In this document: positions 9,057 to 17,244 of the stretch, piece by piece
Position numbering within the stretch: position 1 is the stretch's first letter
How the letters are laid out: every line of letters begins with the position of its first letter
Assembly (NCBI GenBank): GCA_013416455.1
Contig: JACCES010000021.1
Span: 1 to 63,980 of the forward strand
DNA: 63,980 nt
Direction: 5' to 3'
Origin: Alcaligenaceae bacterium
GTDB lineage: Bacteria > Pseudomonadota > Gammaproteobacteria > Burkholderiales > Burkholderiaceae_B
The notes under the pieces: generated by a model
The model's database searches: none
Told to the model about the DNA's origin: nothing
The model's input: only the letters and a program-made list of their open reading frames with translations
Made by a program: the position numbers and the translations under genes

Positions 9057-10043
9057 TCAACCGATCGTGCTGACCAGCGAGCCAAGTTTTTCGATACGCA
9101 TCTCGACGACATCGCCGCTTTTCAGGGCGATGCCGGCATCGAGCCCGCAACCGCCCGGAAAGGCGCCGCTGGTGACGATGTGGCCTGGGGCGAGTGTCTG
9201 GGCGCGGGATAGATAAGCGACGAGATCGGCGAAGCCCCAGGTCATTCGGGATGTATCGTACTGATTGATGGTTGCGCCATTGACGATGAACGCCATTTTG
9301 AGTGCTTGAGGGTCGCCGACTTCGTCGGCGGTGACCAGCCATGGTCCCAGTACGTTGCTGTGATCGGCGTCCTTGCCCTTCGCCGGGCCCAGGCCAAAGG
9401 CCATTTCCCTGCTCTGGATATCGCGATAGCTCACGTCGTTGAAGATCGTGTAGCCAACGATTGCGGATCGTGCCTGCTCGATCGTAAAGTCGCGCCCACC
9501 CACACCGATCACCGCGGCCATTTCGCATTCGACATCCGTCTCGCTGGCGTAAGCGGGGGGCGGGATGGTTGTGCCGGGACCTTCGACGGCATCGGGGTTC
9601 GCCTTGTAGTACGCCCGCATGTCGCTGTTGCTGTCCGGAAAATTCAGCATTGCGAAGCCGTTGTCCCGGCTGGCTTCAATATGGGCCGACCAAGTGATGA
9701 AACAGGCGATGCCCGGCGGACGCGGGATGGGCGCCAGCAGCTGCGCGCCGCTTGCCTTATGCAGAATCGCCGTGCCCAGGCTCGTGGTTTCCTGTCCTGT
9801 GGTGGCGATGTGGTCCAGCGCTTCCCTTGCCCATTCGAGCGCAAGAGGACCTGAGCCGATCAGGGACAGCATTTCAGAGGGGACCTGGGCCTCGCCTACC
9901 CGCATTGCGGCTTGCGGGGTCATGCTGTGTTCCAGGCATGCCGTGCGTGCTGCCGCGGCATCCACAATCATGTCGTTATGTGCAATACCGACGCGCCGTA
10001 TGGCCCCCAGCGGGGTCGCGAGCGTGAAAGTGCAGAATTTCAT
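9057..10043 (-). CDS. fumarylacetoacetate hydrolase-family protein
   Basis: 328-residue FAH-fold protein; these enzymes hydrolyse or decarboxylate/hydrate acidic diketones in aromatic and sugar-acid breakdown. The metal-binding region shows SETDVECEMAAVIG and the core GYTIFNDVSYRDIQSREM, with GPWLVTADE and the C-terminal SGAFPGGCGLDAGIALKSGDVVEMRIE that close the family fold. The N-terminal domain (KFCTF...IRRVGI) is also of the family. It is divergent from the thiolase gene (85 nt apart) and its stop overlaps a GGGCCTGTT hairpin. Its step in the local pathway is unknown; cleavage of a ring-opened intermediate before or after thiolysis is a guess. Confidence 0.92.
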   Translation of the reverse strand: MKFCTFTLATPLGAIRRVGIAHNDMIVDAAAARTACLEHSMTPQAAMRVGEAQVPSEMLSLIGSGPLALEWAREALDHIATTGQETTSLGTAILHKASGAQLLAPIPRPPGIACFITWSAHIEASRDNGFAMLNFPDSNSDMRAYYKANPDAVEGPGTTIPPPAYASETDVECEMAAVIGVGGRDFTIEQARSAIVGYTIFNDVSYRDIQSREMAFGLGPAKGKDADHSNVLGPWLVTADEVGDPQALKMAFIVNGATINQYDTSRMTWGFADLVAYLSRAQTLAPGHIVTSGAFPGGCGLDAGIALKSGDVVEMRIEKLGSLVSTIG

Positions 10044-10096
10044 GGCGGTTTTTTATATATGTGGATTCTGCCAATTTACACAATAAATATGTATTA

Positions 10097-10118
10097 TACA
10101 ACCTAACTGTATTAAATT
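10097..10118 (+). promoter_or_regulatory. shared promoter/operator motif upstream of the thiolase gene
   Basis: TACAA-CCT-AACTGTATTAAATT lies 10 nt before the start of the thiolase gene. The same sequence with only two changes in the middle (TTT for CCT) lies upstream of the AMP-ligase gene at 14643-14664. It contains TACA-N7-TGTA (10097-10111), a MarR-like half-site pair, and TATTAAAT can serve as a -10 box. The MarR gene inside the cluster is the natural candidate regulator. Inference from repetition; no binding evidence. Confidence 0.6.
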
Positions 10119-10128
10119 TGGAGCGCGC

Positions 10129-11382
10129 ATGGTCGAATCGGTCTACATCATCGGAGCATTCTCGACACCTTTTCGGCGCTGGCCGGACAAGAGTTTCAAA
10201 GAGTTGACGCGCGAAGCATATCTTGGCGCCGTGCAGGATGCCGGGCTGGAGGATCCGCAAGCCATCGAAGCGGCGTGGTTCGGCAATTGCGTAATGCATT
10301 ACTGGGGGCAGCCGCTTGTGCGCGGCAATGTTTCCTTCATTCCGCTGGTGCGCGAGGGTTTGTTCCGAGAGCGTGCGCCGATCATCAATGTTGAGGGTGC
10401 GTGCGCCACCGGCAGTCTGGCCCTGTCGGGGGCGTATAAAGAGATCCGGGCGGGAGATGCCGACCTTACCGTGGCCGTGGGCGTGGAGAAACTCTATGAC
10501 GCGGCCGACCCTTCCGCAATATTGCCGGAGTTCGGCAAGGGCGCGGATCAGCTCGATCCCCAGGAATGGATCGAGCACTACAGAAAAATCGGCGAACGCC
10601 TGGGCAGCGTGTTCGAACCGGAACCCGGGCGCTCCGTCGCCATGGACACTTATGCAATGCAGGCCAGATTGCACATGACACAGTACGGTACGACACGAGC
10701 GCAAATTGCGGCGGCATGTGCGAAGAGTCATACCAACGGCAGCCTCAACCCGCTTGCGCAATACCGGTTTGCAATGACGCCACAGCAGGTGCTGGATGAC
10801 AGGCTGGTGTCGGACCCGCTCACACGTGCCATGTGCGCGCCCGTGGGCGACGGTGCCGCCGCGGTGGTGCTGTGTTCGGAGCGGCATCTGGCCAGGCTGC
10901 CGGCGCGCGTATCCGGGCGCGCGATCCGAATCCGCGCATTGGCGCTTTCCGGCGGAAAATATCGGGGCGAGCGGGAAGCGGGGTTGTCCCGCGCGGCGGC
11001 GGATCGGGCATATAGCATGGCCGGCCTGTCCCCGGAACAGGTGGACGTTGCCGAAGTCCATGATGCGACATCATTCTGCGAGATCTATCAGACCGAGATG
11101 ATGCGTTTCTGCCCCGACGGACGAGGAGGTGAGTTTGCGGCGTCCGGCGCGACGGCCATTGACGGCAGGATTGCCGTCAACCCCTCCGGCGGGCTGGTTT
11201 CGAAGGGGCATCCAATCGGGGCGACGGGCCTGTCGATGTGCTATGAACTGGTGACGCAGCTTCGCGGCGAAGCGGGCGAGCGGCAGGTGGCCAATGCGCA
11301 TATCGGTCTGCAGCAGAACGGTGGCGGCATCATCGGCCTGGAAGAAGCCCTGTGCGCGGTGGCAATCTACGGGCGCGCCTGA
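10129..11382 (+). CDS. thiolase-family protein (SCPx-type acetyl-CoA acetyltransferase)
   Basis: 417-residue thiolase-fold enzyme expected to cleave a beta-ketoacyl-CoA with CoA or condense acyl-CoAs. The nucleophile is Cys92 in NVEGACATGS. His311 in EVHDATSF and His361 in GLVSKGHPIGATGLS are the conserved histidines of the SCPx/lipid-transfer thiolase subgroup, which lacks the usual C-terminal CxG cysteine motif. GGAG lies about 6 nt before the ATG. It is divergent from the FAH gene and shares an operator-like motif with the AMP-ligase gene, so it probably acts downstream of that ligase on a CoA-activated acid. Confidence 0.91.
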   Translation: MVESVYIIGAFSTPFRRWPDKSFKELTREAYLGAVQDAGLEDPQAIEAAWFGNCVMHYWGQPLVRGNVSFIPLVREGLFRERAPIINVEGACATGSLALSGAYKEIRAGDADLTVAVGVEKLYDAADPSAILPEFGKGADQLDPQEWIEHYRKIGERLGSVFEPEPGRSVAMDTYAMQARLHMTQYGTTRAQIAAACAKSHTNGSLNPLAQYRFAMTPQQVLDDRLVSDPLTRAMCAPVGDGAAAVVLCSERHLARLPARVSGRAIRIRALALSGGKYRGEREAGLSRAAADRAYSMAGLSPEQVDVAEVHDATSFCEIYQTEMMRFCPDGRGGEFAASGATAIDGRIAVNPSGGLVSKGHPIGATGLSMCYELVTQLRGEAGERQVANAHIGLQQNGGGIIGLEEALCAVAIYGRA

Positions 11383-11404
11383 CCACGCGCCCCCGCATTG
11401 TGGT

Positions 11405-11436
11405 GAAGAACTCCGGCCGGCGGGCCGGAGTTCTTC
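11405..11436. terminator. bidirectional hairpin between convergent genes
   Basis: A perfect 14-bp stem (GAAGAACTCCGGCC with GGCCGGAGTTCTTC) closed by a GGCG loop sits between the converging thiolase and CMD-protein genes. Each arm ends in TTCTTC on its own strand rather than a pure T run, so termination is likely but not certain. Confidence 0.7.
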
Positions 11437-11447
11437 AAGAAGCATCG

Positions 11448-12014
11448 CTACTTCGTTTCGTCTTGCGGCATCATCGACTCGTAGCCGGCTTCGAGCGGGA
11501 CGCCCAGCGAATTGATGACGCGAGCCACGCCGGAATAGAAGCCGGCCATTATCACCAGTTCGGTCAATTGTTCGGTGGTAAGCAGCGCCTTCAGTGCGTC
11601 CATGGTTTCTTGCGAGGCGCCCGTTCCGTGAGCGGTGTCGTCCGCCAGAGCAAGCACGGCGCGTTCGGCATCGCTGTACAGAGAGCTGTTGCGCCATTCA
11701 TTCAATGCAAGCAGTTTTTCTTCGGGTACCCCTTCTTCCAGCGCGGCAACCCAATGATGCTTCCATTCGTACTCGGCCCCCAGCAGCATGCCTGAGCGCA
11801 CGACCATTATTTCGCGCAATGCGGCGGGAACGACGGTTTTGAAGCGTATGGCATGCGCAAAGCCCATCCAGGGCGCGAGCAGCCCTGGAGCCCACCCGAT
11901 CAAGCGGTAGAGATGCAGGATCGGCGCATCTTTCCAGCGTTCTTGAAGCTGATCGAAGACCGCTTTCACACGGGGGTCGTCCGGGTTTTCGGGAACGAAG
12001 GGCAGCCGGTTCAT
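11448..12014 (-). CDS. carboxymuconolactone decarboxylase-family protein
   Basis: 188-residue all-helical protein of the CMD/AhpD superfamily. The core reads LREIMVVRSGMLLGAEYEWKHHWVAA, with the conserved E-Y-x-W-x-x-H but no AhpD CxxC pair, so peroxidase chemistry is unlikely and a decarboxylase or hydrolase role fits better. Its ATG overlaps the TGA of the MarR gene (ATGA), so it is co-translated with that regulator. Part of the minus-strand operon Bug-Bug-MarR-CMD. Confidence 0.88.
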   Translation of the reverse strand: MNRLPFVPENPDDPRVKAVFDQLQERWKDAPILHLYRLIGWAPGLLAPWMGFAHAIRFKTVVPAALREIMVVRSGMLLGAEYEWKHHWVAALEEGVPEEKLLALNEWRNSSLYSDAERAVLALADDTAHGTGASQETMDALKALLTTEQLTELVIMAGFYSGVARVINSLGVPLEAGYESMMPQDETK

Positions 12015-12556
12015 ACTGATTCGCTGGGGTCGTCGAGCGCGGTAAGACGGCTCACCCATTCGCGCCGGTCGGGTCCGAGCATGGCCGTCATGACCTTGAA
12101 GTAGATTTCCATTTCCTCGCGAGTGACGCTATCGTAGCCGCGCTGGATCCGCTCGCGCTGCCCGGTGGAAATGAATTCAAGCAGCTTGCTTCCCTTGCGG
12201 GAACAATACAGCTGTTTCACGCGGCCATCCTGCTGGGAGGAGCGGCTAAGGATATAACCTTCTTTGATCAGCTGCCGCATGGGAGCCTGGATGTTCTGAT
12301 GTTTTACCCCGAGCACTTCAAGCAGTTCGCTGACCGTGATCCCCGGCGCGAAATGCGCAAAATAGAGGATGCGATGATGTACCCGGCCCATGGACCGCAG
12401 CGCGAGGCGGGCATCGGCGTCTTCCCCCAGGCTGAGCTGCACCAGAAAGTGCAGCACCAGGCCTTTATGGATAAGGCGCTTGGATGATTGCGGGGATGCC
12501 GCCGGCGCAGTTTCCAGGGCGGTGTATGACTTGAGCTTGCTTGCCATGGCCGGCAT
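12011..12556 (-). CDS. MarR-family transcriptional regulator
   Basis: 181-residue winged-helix regulator. The DNA-binding part reads TVSELLEVLGVKHQNIQAPMRQLIKEGYI followed by the wing SSQQDGRVKQLYCSRKG; C-terminal helices would form the dimer interface. Start taken at the first ATG (MPAMASK); a TTG 15 nt earlier and an ATG 9 nt later are alternatives, and none has a strong ribosome-binding site. It lies 15 nt after the second Bug gene and overlaps the CMD gene by 4 nt. It is the only local regulator in this cluster, so it probably binds the TACAA/TGTA inverted repeats at 10097, 14581 and 14635. Confidence 0.9.
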   Translation of the reverse strand: MPAMASKLKSYTALETAPAASPQSSKRLIHKGLVLHFLVQLSLGEDADARLALRSMGRVHHRILYFAHFAPGITVSELLEVLGVKHQNIQAPMRQLIKEGYILSRSSQQDGRVKQLYCSRKGSKLLEFISTGQRERIQRGYDSVTREEMEIYFKVMTAMLGPDRREWVSRLTALDDPSESV

Positions 12557-12571
12557 TTTACTGCAAAGCAA

Positions 12572-13540
12572 TCACTCCAATGCGAGATTGAGGGACCGGG
12601 CGATCTGGCCCCAGGCGGCTCGATCGCGTGCGACACGATTCGAGAAAGCCTGAGGGGACTCGTTCAGCGGTGCGAAGCCCGCCGCATTCATTGTCTTGAG
12701 AACCGAGGGATCGGCCGCCGCGGCCGTAAGCAGTTGATTCATGCGGGCGATAATCGCCGGCGGAGTGCCCGTGGGAGCATAAACGCCGTAATACACCGTG
12801 GGCGTGAAGCTGAATTCCGCCTCGCTCACCGTCGGCACGTCGGGCAGCGCATGATAGCGTTCGTTGCCCAGCACGGCCAGGGGCTGGAGTTTGCCTTCGT
12901 TGATATGCGGCGCAATCGGCCCATAGAACAGCAGCGTGGCGGAAGCATCGCCCGACAGAGCGGCCTGCAGCATCTGGGGTACGCCTGGGTAGGGCACATT
13001 GGTCAGGCTGCCTTTCATCGATTGGTTGAACTGCTCCAGCACCAGGTGGGCGGCGCTGCCGACTCCCCAGGTTGCGAAATTGGCGGTGTGTTCATTGGCC
13101 CGCGACCACGAGGCGAGCGCCTTCAGGCTGTCGACGGGTACCGAACTGTTGGAGACGAACACCAGCACGACCGTGGCAATGGATGCGACGACCGCGAAAT
13201 CCTTTTCCGGATCGTAAGGCACCTTTTTGTAGATATGTGGATTGATCGCCATGACATCGGACACCGGCAGGCAATACGTATAGCCGTCCGCGGGTGCATT
13301 CTTGCAAGCCGAAGCCCCGATGATTCCATTGGCGCCGGAACGGTTTTCCACGATCATGGCCTGCCCGGTCATCCTGTGGAAGACATCGGCGATGGAGCGG
13401 GCCAGGATGTCTCCGCCGCCGCCAGCCGGATAGGGGACGATCATTTTTACGGGCCGGGCCGGAAAGTCATCCTGTGCCAGGGCGAGCGGGCTGAAAGTGA
13501 AGCACAGACCCGCCAGCAGCGTAGCAAGAGTTTTATTCAT
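12572..13540 (-). CDS. Bug-family tripartite tricarboxylate transporter receptor
   Basis: 322-residue periplasmic solute-binding protein (TctC/Bug). A Sec signal peptide (NKTLATLLAGLCFTFSPLALA, cleavage near residue 22) is followed by the signature FPARPVKMIVPYPAGGGGD, ENRSGANGIIG and later APTGTPPAII. Such receptors bind carboxylic or aromatic acids. No TctA/TctB membrane genes are in the window, so it is an orphan receptor here, as is common in Alcaligenaceae. It follows another Bug gene by 27 nt. Confidence 0.95.
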   Translation of the reverse strand: MNKTLATLLAGLCFTFSPLALAQDDFPARPVKMIVPYPAGGGGDILARSIADVFHRMTGQAMIVENRSGANGIIGASACKNAPADGYTYCLPVSDVMAINPHIYKKVPYDPEKDFAVVASIATVVLVFVSNSSVPVDSLKALASWSRANEHTANFATWGVGSAAHLVLEQFNQSMKGSLTNVPYPGVPQMLQAALSGDASATLLFYGPIAPHINEGKLQPLAVLGNERYHALPDVPTVSEAEFSFTPTVYYGVYAPTGTPPAIIARMNQLLTAAAADPSVLKTMNAAGFAPLNESPQAFSNRVARDRAAWGQIARSLNLALE

Positions 13541-13567
13541 CTCATACCTTTTGATGAGTGGCGGAGC

Positions 13568-14545
13568 TTATGATTTCTGAGTCTGGGCGGCGCCAGTCAG
13601 TTCGATAATGTGCTGCCATTTGGGGACTTCCGCTTCAATCTGGCGGGCGAATGCCGCGGTGGGCAGCAGATCGGGCTCCACGCCAACGGCGACGAGCCGT
13701 GCCTGGAACTCCGGGCTCTGCGCCACTTTGACGAATGCCGCATTCAGCTTTTTCACGATGGCATCGGGGACGTCTTTCCGCACGAGAGCCCCTCCCCAGG
13801 ACGTCAGCTCGAAACCCGGCAGGGCCGCTTCGGCAACGGTCGGCACGTCGGGCATGGACCGTGAGCGCTGAAGGCCGCTTACTCCCAGGAGCTTGAGGGT
13901 TCCGGCCTTGCCATGAGAAAGCGCGGTGGCGACGGCTGTGAACGTGACGTCCACATGACCGGCGATGACGTCTGTGAGCGCTTGACCGCCACTTGTGTAC
14001 GGTACGTGCTCGATCTGAGTATCCGCCATTTGATTCAGCAGCGAAAAAGCGAGATGGATGGTCCCGCCCAGGCCACTTGATGAATAGCGCAGCTTGTTCG
14101 GGTTGGCTTTGGCAAACTCGATGATTTGCCGCAGACTGGTGAAAGGTGAATCCTTGCCTACGACGAGGACCAGTTGCGCGTTGCTGATTTTGGTGACGGG
14201 CTTGAAATCCTGGACGGCATGATAAGGCAGCGACGCATAGACGAACTGGTTGATGTAATGGGCGGGCGCGGTGAACAGCGCTGTGTAACCATCCGGCGCG
14301 GCCTTGGCGACGATATCGGTGCCGATCGTGCCCGATGCGCCGATTTTGTTCTCCACGACGATGGGGACGTTCAATTCATCGGACGCACCCGCGGCCGCTA
14401 ATCGCCCGACGATATCCAGCGCCGTGCCTGGCGCAAAAGGGACAACGAGTCTGATCGGCTTGGCGGGCCATGTTTCTTGCGCGCGGCTGATCAAGGGTAA
14501 GGTGGCTGCCAGCAGGGGCAGTGCCAAGACGGAACGTCGTTTCAT
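13568..14545 (-). CDS. Bug-family tripartite tricarboxylate transporter receptor
   Basis: 325-residue periplasmic binding protein. Signal peptide KRRSVLALPLLAATLPLISRA, then the Bug signature TWPAKPIRLVVPFAPGTALD, ENKIGASGTIG and APDGYTALF. The loop has GTALD instead of the usual GGGxD seen in its neighbour, so the ligand may differ from that receptor's. First gene of the minus-strand operon; its start faces the AMP-ligase gene across 130 nt that hold palindromic operator-like sites. Confidence 0.95.
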   Translation of the reverse strand: MKRRSVLALPLLAATLPLISRAQETWPAKPIRLVVPFAPGTALDIVGRLAAAGASDELNVPIVVENKIGASGTIGTDIVAKAAPDGYTALFTAPAHYINQFVYASLPYHAVQDFKPVTKISNAQLVLVVGKDSPFTSLRQIIEFAKANPNKLRYSSSGLGGTIHLAFSLLNQMADTQIEHVPYTSGGQALTDVIAGHVDVTFTAVATALSHGKAGTLKLLGVSGLQRSRSMPDVPTVAEAALPGFELTSWGGALVRKDVPDAIVKKLNAAFVKVAQSPEFQARLVAVGVEPDLLPTAAFARQIEAEVPKWQHIIELTGAAQTQKS

Positions 14546-14580
14546 GGTTCTCTCTCCTCCGATGGCCGAATTCCAACATA

Positions 14581-14664
14581 TACAACAATGTTGTTGTACT
14601 AGTAGTATCCCGAACCGATCATTATGAAATTTGTTTGTAAACTACAATTTAACTGTATTAAATT
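14581..14664. promoter_or_regulatory. divergent control region with three TACAA/TTGTA sites
   Basis: Between the Bug operon and the ligase gene: (1) TACAACAA-TG-TTGTTGTA (14581-14598), a near-perfect palindrome; (2) TTGTA-AAC-TACAA (14635-14647); (3) TACAA-TTT-AACTGTATTAAATT (14643-14664), the same 22-nt motif as before the thiolase gene. All share TACAA/TTGTA half-sites. This looks like a divergent operator for the local MarR protein controlling both transcripts. Confidence 0.62.
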
Positions 14665-14675
14665 GGGCGATTGGA

Positions 14676-16229
14676 ATGAGAGTCATAGACTACTTTTGGC
14701 GCGGGCTGAGAAGCGCACCGGAACGCACGGCATTTCTGGATGTCGGCGGGGGGGCCTACACGTATGCCCAGGTCAATGAGCTGTCCGGGAAAATCGCCGC
14801 CGGCCTTCATGCCGTGGATGCGTCATGCGCGAACATCGCCGTATTCAGCCCCAATGACCCCAAGGCATTTTGCGCAATGATCGGTATCTTCCGCGCGGGC
14901 GCGCGCTGGGTGCCGATCAACATGCGCAATCCTGTGGCGGTCAATGCCGCCTTCCTGCAGACCACGAATTGCTCGGTGCTGTTCTTTCATTCTTCGCTCG
15001 CGGCTCAGGTCAAAGAGCTGCGGGAGTCCGTGCGCACTTTGCGCCATCTGGTGTGCATCGATGCACCGATCGATGAGAGTGTGGGGATGGGGCTCGAAAA
15101 CTTCACGGCGCGGGCGAAGGGGGCCGCGCCCCAGCCGCCGGACGATCCCCTGCGCATCGAGACCATCTTCCCCACCGGGGGAACGACGGGGCTTTCGAAG
15201 GCCGCGATATGGACGCAGCGAACCTGGGATTCCGCGATCAAGGCGTTCTGGACCTGCCTGCCGACGGACCGGCCCGCCGTTCATCTCGTCGCGGCGCCGA
15301 TGACGCATGGCGCGGGTGTCGTTGCGCTGATGATGATGGCCGAAGGCGCCACGAACGTGGTGCTGCCGTCGGCCGATGCGCTGGGTATCCTCGAAGCGAT
15401 TCGACGGCACAAGGTGACGCACTTCTACATCCCCCCAACGGTTCTTTACAACATGCTGGCGCATCCGCGGGTACGCGAATTCGACTACTCATCACTGCGC
15501 GCGATCGTGCTCGCGGCATCGCCGGTGGCGGCCGCCAAGTTCAAAGAGGCAATGGATGTATTCGGGCCGGTGGTGTGTCAATCATTCGGTCAGGCCGAAG
15601 CACCCATGTTCTTGACGTTTCTTGCGACACGCGACCTGCTGGGGGTTCCCGAAGGGAACGACAGGTGGTCCAGCTGTGGCCGTGCAACGATGGGGCAGCG
15701 AGTGGAAATCATGGGGGATGACGGGGTATTGCTGGGCCCGGGGGAACGCGGCGAGATCGTCGCTCGGGGCGACCTGGTTTTCGGCGGCTATTACAACAAT
15801 TCCGCCGCGACCGACGAGGTCTCCGGCTTCGGTTGGCACCATACGGGGGATATCGGTTTCAAGGACGACCATGGCTTCATCCATATCGTCGACCGGAAGA
15901 AGGACATGATCGTCACTGGCGGGTTCAACGTGTTCAGCGCCGAAGTGGAGCATGTCATAGCGGCCCATCCCGCCGTCGAGGATTGTGCCGTGGTTGGCGT
16001 GCCGGACGAGAAGTGGGGGGAGGCCGTGAAGGCGGTCATTCAGCTGAAGCCTTCCATGCACGCTACGGAGGACGAGATCATTCGTCTGGTGAAAAACCGG
16101 CTGGGGTCGGTGCATGCTCCCAAAACCGTGGACTTTGTCGTGAACCTGCCTCGAAGCCCGAATGGGAAGGTGCTCAAGCGGGAGATCCGTGACGGATTCT
16201 GGGAAGGCGTACAGCGGCGTATAGGGTGA
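14676..16229 (+). CDS. AMP-dependent acyl-CoA synthetase
   Basis: 517-residue ANL-superfamily ligase that activates a carboxylic acid to its CoA thioester via an acyl-adenylate. Motifs: FPTGGTTGLSKAA (A3 P-loop), QSFGQAEAPMF (A5), HHTGDIGFKDDHGFIHIVDRKKDMI (A7/A8) and PRSPNGKVLKREIR with the A10 lysine. ATG chosen over an in-frame TTG at 14631 that would lie inside the operator region. It overlaps or abuts the SDR gene downstream, forming a two-gene operon. Substrate unknown; medium-chain, aryl or terpenoid acids are all possible for this group. Confidence 0.93.
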   Translation: MRVIDYFWRGLRSAPERTAFLDVGGGAYTYAQVNELSGKIAAGLHAVDASCANIAVFSPNDPKAFCAMIGIFRAGARWVPINMRNPVAVNAAFLQTTNCSVLFFHSSLAAQVKELRESVRTLRHLVCIDAPIDESVGMGLENFTARAKGAAPQPPDDPLRIETIFPTGGTTGLSKAAIWTQRTWDSAIKAFWTCLPTDRPAVHLVAAPMTHGAGVVALMMMAEGATNVVLPSADALGILEAIRRHKVTHFYIPPTVLYNMLAHPRVREFDYSSLRAIVLAASPVAAAKFKEAMDVFGPVVCQSFGQAEAPMFLTFLATRDLLGVPEGNDRWSSCGRATMGQRVEIMGDDGVLLGPGERGEIVARGDLVFGGYYNNSAATDEVSGFGWHHTGDIGFKDDHGFIHIVDRKKDMIVTGGFNVFSAEVEHVIAAHPAVEDCAVVGVPDEKWGEAVKAVIQLKPSMHATEDEIIRLVKNRLGSVHAPKTVDFVVNLPRSPNGKVLKREIRDGFWEGVQRRIG

Positions 16230-16234
16230 ATCAT

Positions 16235-17032
16235 ATGGGAAAGCTGCGGGGCAAGGTCGCCCTTGTGACAGGCGCGGGCACGCGCGGCGGGGGTATCGGC
16301 AATGGCAAGGCATGCGCGCTCGTCTACGCTCGCGAGGGCGCGCGCGTGCTGGTGGCGGATATCGATGAGGAACTGGCGCGATCGACCGCGGATCTGATCC
16401 GCAGTGAAGGCGGCGAGTGCATTCCATACCGGGCCGACGTCGCCCAGGCCAGGGATTGCGAAGCAATGGTGGAAGCCTGCATCGGACATTACGGCCGGCT
16501 TGATGTGTTGCACAATAATGTCGGCATCACCAATTCCGGCGGCCCCGTGGAATACGGCGAGGACCAATGGGACCGCATGATGGCGGTGAACGCAAAGAGC
16601 ATGTTCCTCACCGCGAAATTCGCGTTGCCGCACATGGAGCGGCAGCGTGCCGGTTCGATCGTGAACATCGGCTCGATCAACGGGGCCCGGGCAATCCCCT
16701 TTCCGAAGTTTGCCTATGCCGCTTCCAAAGGCGCGATGATCGCCATGTCGCGTGAAATAGCGATCCAGTATGCGCCTCTGGGCATCCGCAGCAATGTCGT
16801 GCTCGTCGGTTTGATCAAGTCCCCCATCGTCGAACAGAACAATACCGGTCTTTATGGCGGCGACCTCGGCGAGATGTGGAAGAAGCGCGATGCCATGTCC
16901 CCCACGGGCAGGCAGGGGGAGGTGTGGGACGTCGCAAGCGCAAGCCTGTTCTTCGCATCCGACGACTCCAGGTATGTGAATGGAACGGTTCTGCCCGTCG
17001 ATGGCGGGCTGATCAACATGGTGAAGTTTTAG
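16235..17032 (+). CDS. short-chain dehydrogenase/reductase
   Basis: 265-residue NAD(P)-dependent SDR. The cofactor motif is TGAGTRGGGIG, NNVG is the second motif and the catalytic Tyr-Lys pair is YAASK with a Ser in NIGSING. The Asp in LVADID after the second beta strand favours NAD(H). The ATG follows AGGGTGA, which also contains the ligase stop; a GTG at 16226 is a possible upstream start. Coupled to the AMP-ligase, it probably oxidises a hydroxyacyl-CoA before thiolysis. Its TAG stop falls inside a 20-nt repeat matching the end of the palindromic element at 9 kb. Confidence 0.93.
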   Translation: MGKLRGKVALVTGAGTRGGGIGNGKACALVYAREGARVLVADIDEELARSTADLIRSEGGECIPYRADVAQARDCEAMVEACIGHYGRLDVLHNNVGITNSGGPVEYGEDQWDRMMAVNAKSMFLTAKFALPHMERQRAGSIVNIGSINGARAIPFPKFAYAASKGAMIAMSREIAIQYAPLGIRSNVVLVGLIKSPIVEQNNTGLYGGDLGEMWKKRDAMSPTGRQGEVWDVASASLFFASDDSRYVNGTVLPVDGGLINMVKF

Positions 17033-17047
17033 TGTCAACAGGCCCTA
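17028..17047 (+). repeat. 20-nt copy of the palindrome end
   Basis: TTTTAGTGTCAACAGGCCCT matches positions 9028-9047 in 19 of 20 bases and in the same orientation. It overlaps the SDR stop codon. The two copies therefore flank the 8-kb catabolic cluster as direct repeats. The remaining intergenic DNA to 17244 (about 200 nt) contains only an imperfect stem (GGAACCTCTGAA near 17134 with TTCAGCGCTTCC near 17165) and no gene. Confidence 0.6.
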
Positions 17048-17244
17048 AGGGTGGACACGTGAACGGCCCGCAGGCATGCGGCATGGGCATCACACGGAAA
17101 ACCGGCGATAATCGGGGAAAAAAACGCCTGAAGGAACCTCTGAACAACCTCCCGTTCGAATTATTCAGCGCTTCCTGAAACCATCGTTCCGTCCGGTTCC
17201 GCGGCATGGAAGCATGCAACGGCCGCCACTACAGGATTCTTCCC

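Noticed and set aside
8794-9528. Open frame running through the palindromic element on the minus strand
   Set aside because: It covers the inverted repeats and the FAH gene in another frame, with no recognisable domain.
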